Source of the DNA: Stenocarpella maydis
Taxonomy: Eukaryota; Ascomycota; Sordariomycetes; Diaporthales; Diaporthaceae
Reading direction: 5' to 3'
Assembly: GCA_002270565.1 (NCBI GenBank)
Contig: NQMI01000070.1
Coordinates: 56,883 to 120,882, forward strand
DNA: 64,000 nt
Part shown: one piece after another, positions 61,299 to 64,000 of the stretch
Numbering within the stretch: position 1 is the stretch's first letter
Layout: each line of letters starts with the position of its first letter
Notes under the pieces: generated by a model
What the model saw: the letters and a program-made list of their open reading frames with translations, nothing else
Database searches by the model: none
What the model was told of the DNA's origin: nothing
Translations under genes and position numbers: made by a program

Positions 61299-62788
61299 AT
61301 GAAGTTTGCTCACCAGTTCAAGGAGACTCTCGAGCGAGAGGCCTTCCCTGACCACTGGCGCGCTGCCGCCATACCTTATTCGCAGCTCAAGAAATGTCTG
61401 AAGAAAGTCCAGCGCGAGCTGCAGGAGCTCGGCCTGGACAGGAACACCCTACAGCAGCTCCAGGCTGCTCAGACCGTGTCTCCTGACGGCGTGCCCGGCC
61501 CCATGGCCCGCTACTACCTCGACCAGGCCCCCTCGCAGTCGTTGCGCCCATGCCTGTCCGTCTTCGTGCACCTCCAGGACGGCCAGCCTGTCGATGCTGC
61601 CCTATCTCCTGCCTCGAGGGACCTCCTGCAGAGGCTGTCCGGCTTGCAGCTCCCCTCTCCCTCGCCAGCCCAGCTCTCGGACGCCGTGGCTCGGGTTAAT
61701 GCCGAGGGGCAGCTGGCCGTGGCCGGCGCCGGGCTCGAGCGCATCGAGATCCCCCTGGTCTTCGATGGCGAGTTCTTCAACATCCTGCAGAGCGATGTCG
61801 ACAGCCTTGGCGTGCTTCAGCAGGAGGAGGAGAAGTCCATGGAGGGGGACATCGCCGCCCTTGGCAGAGAGGTTTCGGCCGTCACCAGACCCGCCAAGTT
61901 CTCAAAGTCGGACCTCAACCGCTGGCGAGAGATCTTCGACCTCTATGTTGATGCCCAGATCTTCTTCTCCTCCCATGAGCTTGACCATGGCTCTCGGCCG
62001 AGCCCCAAGGCCGTGCAGAACCTCGTGTGGTTTCAGGACGAAGTCCAAAAGCGGGACCTGCTGAACAAGTTCAAAATGCCCTCCAGCAGGCTGACTTACA
62101 ACCGCTTCCTGCAGCTCAACGTCACCTTGGTCCAGAACCTCAAGTTCCAAGAGATCAACAAGACAGCCATCAACAAAATCCTCAAGAGTGCGCAAGACAG
62201 CTCCGCCATTCTTTTGACATGCCCTACCGGCACGCAGAAGACACTAACACGAGGACAGAGTTTGACAAACGGACCAGTCTCGGCGCATCCGTCTCATTCC
62301 GCGCAGCCGTCCGGTCTCAGAAGTTCCTCGCCGGCAACGTGGCCAAGAAGATGTGTGCTCAGCTCGCGCAGGAGGTTGTCTCGGTCGTGCCGCGGGTCGA
62401 TGACTACACATGCCCGATCTGTTTCTCCATTGCCTGGTACCCTGTCCGCCTCAGGTGCTCTCATATCTTTTGCGTCCGCTGCGTCATCAAGATGCAGCGG
62501 GAGAACAAGAAACTGTGCCCCCTCTGCCGCGACGAGGTCGTCATGGAGGCTGACCTGTGTAAGTACAACGGCGCAGTTGGCCCATCACAGCGTTCTTATG
62601 TGACCCTTCGTCGATGTTGCGAGTTATGCTCATTTTCACTGGCAGCAAACATCGACAAGAATCTGGAGAAGTTCATGCGACTGTACTTTCGCCGTGAGAC
62701 AGATGAAAAGCAGAGGGCGAACGAGATCGAGAGGGGCCGGGAGATATTCGGCGACGAATACAAGCACTCGTCTTGTATTGTCATGTGA
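61299..62788 (+). CDS. SPX-RING E3 ubiquitin ligase with CaaX terminus
   Basis: Three exons (61299-62187, 62259-62558, 62646-62788) with introns of 71 and 87 nt give 443 aa. The N-terminus MKFAHQFKETLEREAFPDHW, then YSQLKKCLKKVQREL, is an SPX domain, completed by INKILKKFDKRTSLG near 291-305 where SPX proteins bind inositol pyrophosphates. A C3HC4 RING follows (Cys348, Cys351, Cys363, His365, Cys368, Cys371, Cys383, Cys386). The architecture is that of Neurospora RING-14-like proteins. The protein ends HSSCIVM, a CaaX box suited to farnesylation, so membrane attachment is likely. It probably ubiquitinates targets under phosphate or inositol-pyrophosphate control; targets are unknown. Confidence 0.92.
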
Positions 62789-63248
62789 TTTTGTGGAGAA
62801 CACATCGATACCCAAGCATACAGTATACAGTATTCACACAGCGTTTCGGCGTCCATCAACGCATTGACGAATGATAACAGCAGACTCGGTTCCACGTAAA
62901 AATATGGTGGCAAATGTCGAAGGTGATGATTATTTACCTGGCACGACGTTTGATGGTGCCCGTTTTCCTTTTCTCTGCAAGGTCTTTCTGGACACTTCTC
63001 GGACAGTTCCACAGCAAATGCAGTACATTCCTTCTAGTAATTCTGTAGTGGTGACGGCTTCATGCAAAGTATGCCACTAAGTACTCAATTAGACGAGTGG
63101 TAGGACGATGAGGTCGTTGCGTCAAGGGACACCTGCACAATTATAAGAGCACCCACCAGTCAGAGGTTTTGGGCCTGAAAAGGGGCCCCAATATGATGCG
63201 CTAGAGGGGCAACTCTGCAAAAACCTATATTTTATAATGCTTCCACCT
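62789..63248. other. 3' flank of the last gene
   Basis: Normal composition, no supported gene. The gene island ends exactly at the LTR that follows. Confidence 0.6.
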
Positions 63249-63560
63249 GTAATGATCACACCAAACATTCATAGGGTTTAGTAGGTAACCTATACGGTTT
63301 ATATTAGCAGACCAGCATAGAGGTAATACTTGATTATTTCTAACATAAATCTAGAGACTATAAGACTTAAACTTTAAGTAATATATAAAGCACAGCTATT
63401 ATAATTTTACTATATAAAAGTACTATTTGTAAAAATAATATATTTTTTACTATAAGGCTCTCTAATTATAAGATTGAGTACTTAAATTAATAATCAAAAA
63501 GTAATTTTTATGAAACTTATTTATTATATTAATAATTTTACTCTTATATATTTTATTTAT
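63249..63560. repeat. LTR fragment, subfamily B
   Basis: Starts TGTAATGATCACACC and shares aacattcatagggtttagta and agcagaccagcatagagg with the LTR at 2237. The family core (aaggctctctaattataag, gagtacttaaattaataat) follows in decayed form. The right end is not recognisable. Confidence 0.65.
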
Positions 63561-64000
63561 ATAATAAGTTACTTAAATTTACTTTAAATTTTATTAATTA
63601 TAAATTAAATAAGTTTTATTAAACAATAAGAATTTTTTATTTTAAATAATATAGTATACTAGGAAGTAGCTAAGACCAGGAAATAGCTAGTTTTTAATAA
63701 ATTTACTGATTTTAAGCTGCCTTAGCACCCGCCTAGGACTAAGTAAGTAATAAACGTTGACACTAATTAATGCTAACTATACTTAATTAATTAAATCTAA
63801 ACAATTTTTTTAAATTTACAGTAGTTAGGATAAGTATAGTATTGGTCTAAAGAGAGTAACTTTTATTAAGAAAAATATACTTTATATTCAATAATACTAA
63901 CTTTATTAAAATCTTAATCTACTACAGATTACTAATATATATATATATTTATACTAATTAGTGCTAACTAAGCTAGATTTACTATTATTTACTTAAAATA
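63561..64000. other. AT-rich, RIP-like sequence to window end
   Basis: No coding content. Direct repeats of ctaattaatgctaacta / ctaattagtgctaacta occur near 63765 and 63955. A normal-GC word (cttagcacccgcctagg) lies near 63720. Confidence 0.5.

Noticed and set aside
60617..61351. 244-codon plus-strand ORF before the SPX-RING gene
   Set aside because: Overlaps the SPX start in another frame, low-complexity Pro/Arg/Ser composition, no domain; taken as a shadow over a promoter.

Overview
The window reads as a filamentous ascomycete chromosome segment (Pezizomycotina, most likely Sordariomycetes). Genes carry short GT-AG introns (50-165 nt), and orthologues of typical filamentous-fungal genes are present: RING-14-like SPX-RING ligase, deuterolysin, Sqs1, Atg4, H2A ending in SQEL. 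Long blocks are extremely AT-rich and hold retroelements whose codons are converted in the way repeat-induced point mutation (RIP) does it (Cys to Tyr, Asp to Asn, Trp and Gln to stop). Genus cannot be set from sequence alone.

Layout. 1-3.2 kb: AT-rich, the 5' half of a degraded Ty3/gypsy element with its LTR, plus transposon debris. 3.5-6.6 kb: border zone with broken genes, one split by a 310-bp MITE-like insert and one a frameshifted BTB-type gene. 6.8-13 kb: a small intact island with a putative myristoylated protein and a divergent alpha-glucosidase / sugar transporter pair that looks like a maltose-utilisation locus. 13-15.3 kb: gene-poor. 15.3-35.5 kb: nested RIP-scarred chromovirus elements (two near full length, minus strand, C-terminal chromodomain still recognisable), a truncated third copy, and a degraded Mutator-like (MULE/Hop) transposase on the plus strand. 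36.2-37.5 kb: a single intact secreted deuterolysin gene enclosed by repeats. 38.1-42.6 kb: LTR fragments, a second degraded retroelement family on the plus strand, and an inverted-repeat structure.

43.8-62.8 kb is a dense housekeeping island: small secreted protein, KGD2 (2-oxoglutarate dehydrogenase E2), NDUFB9-like complex I subunit, histones H2A and H2B separated by an unrecognised gene, the splicing/ribosome G-patch protein Sqs1, autophagy protease Atg4, the ribosome-biogenesis J-protein Jjj1, and an SPX-RING ubiquitin ligase ending in a CaaX box. The last 750 bases return to AT-rich sequence at the first base of an LTR of the same subfamily as the one at 2.2 kb.

Functional links: KGD2 and the complex I subunit share a divergent promoter. 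The alpha-glucosidase and transporter share an 825-bp promoter with four CreA-type SYGGRG sites. Exon structures were deduced by hand from reading frame, splice consensus and family knowledge; all listed multi-exon coding sequences close in frame.
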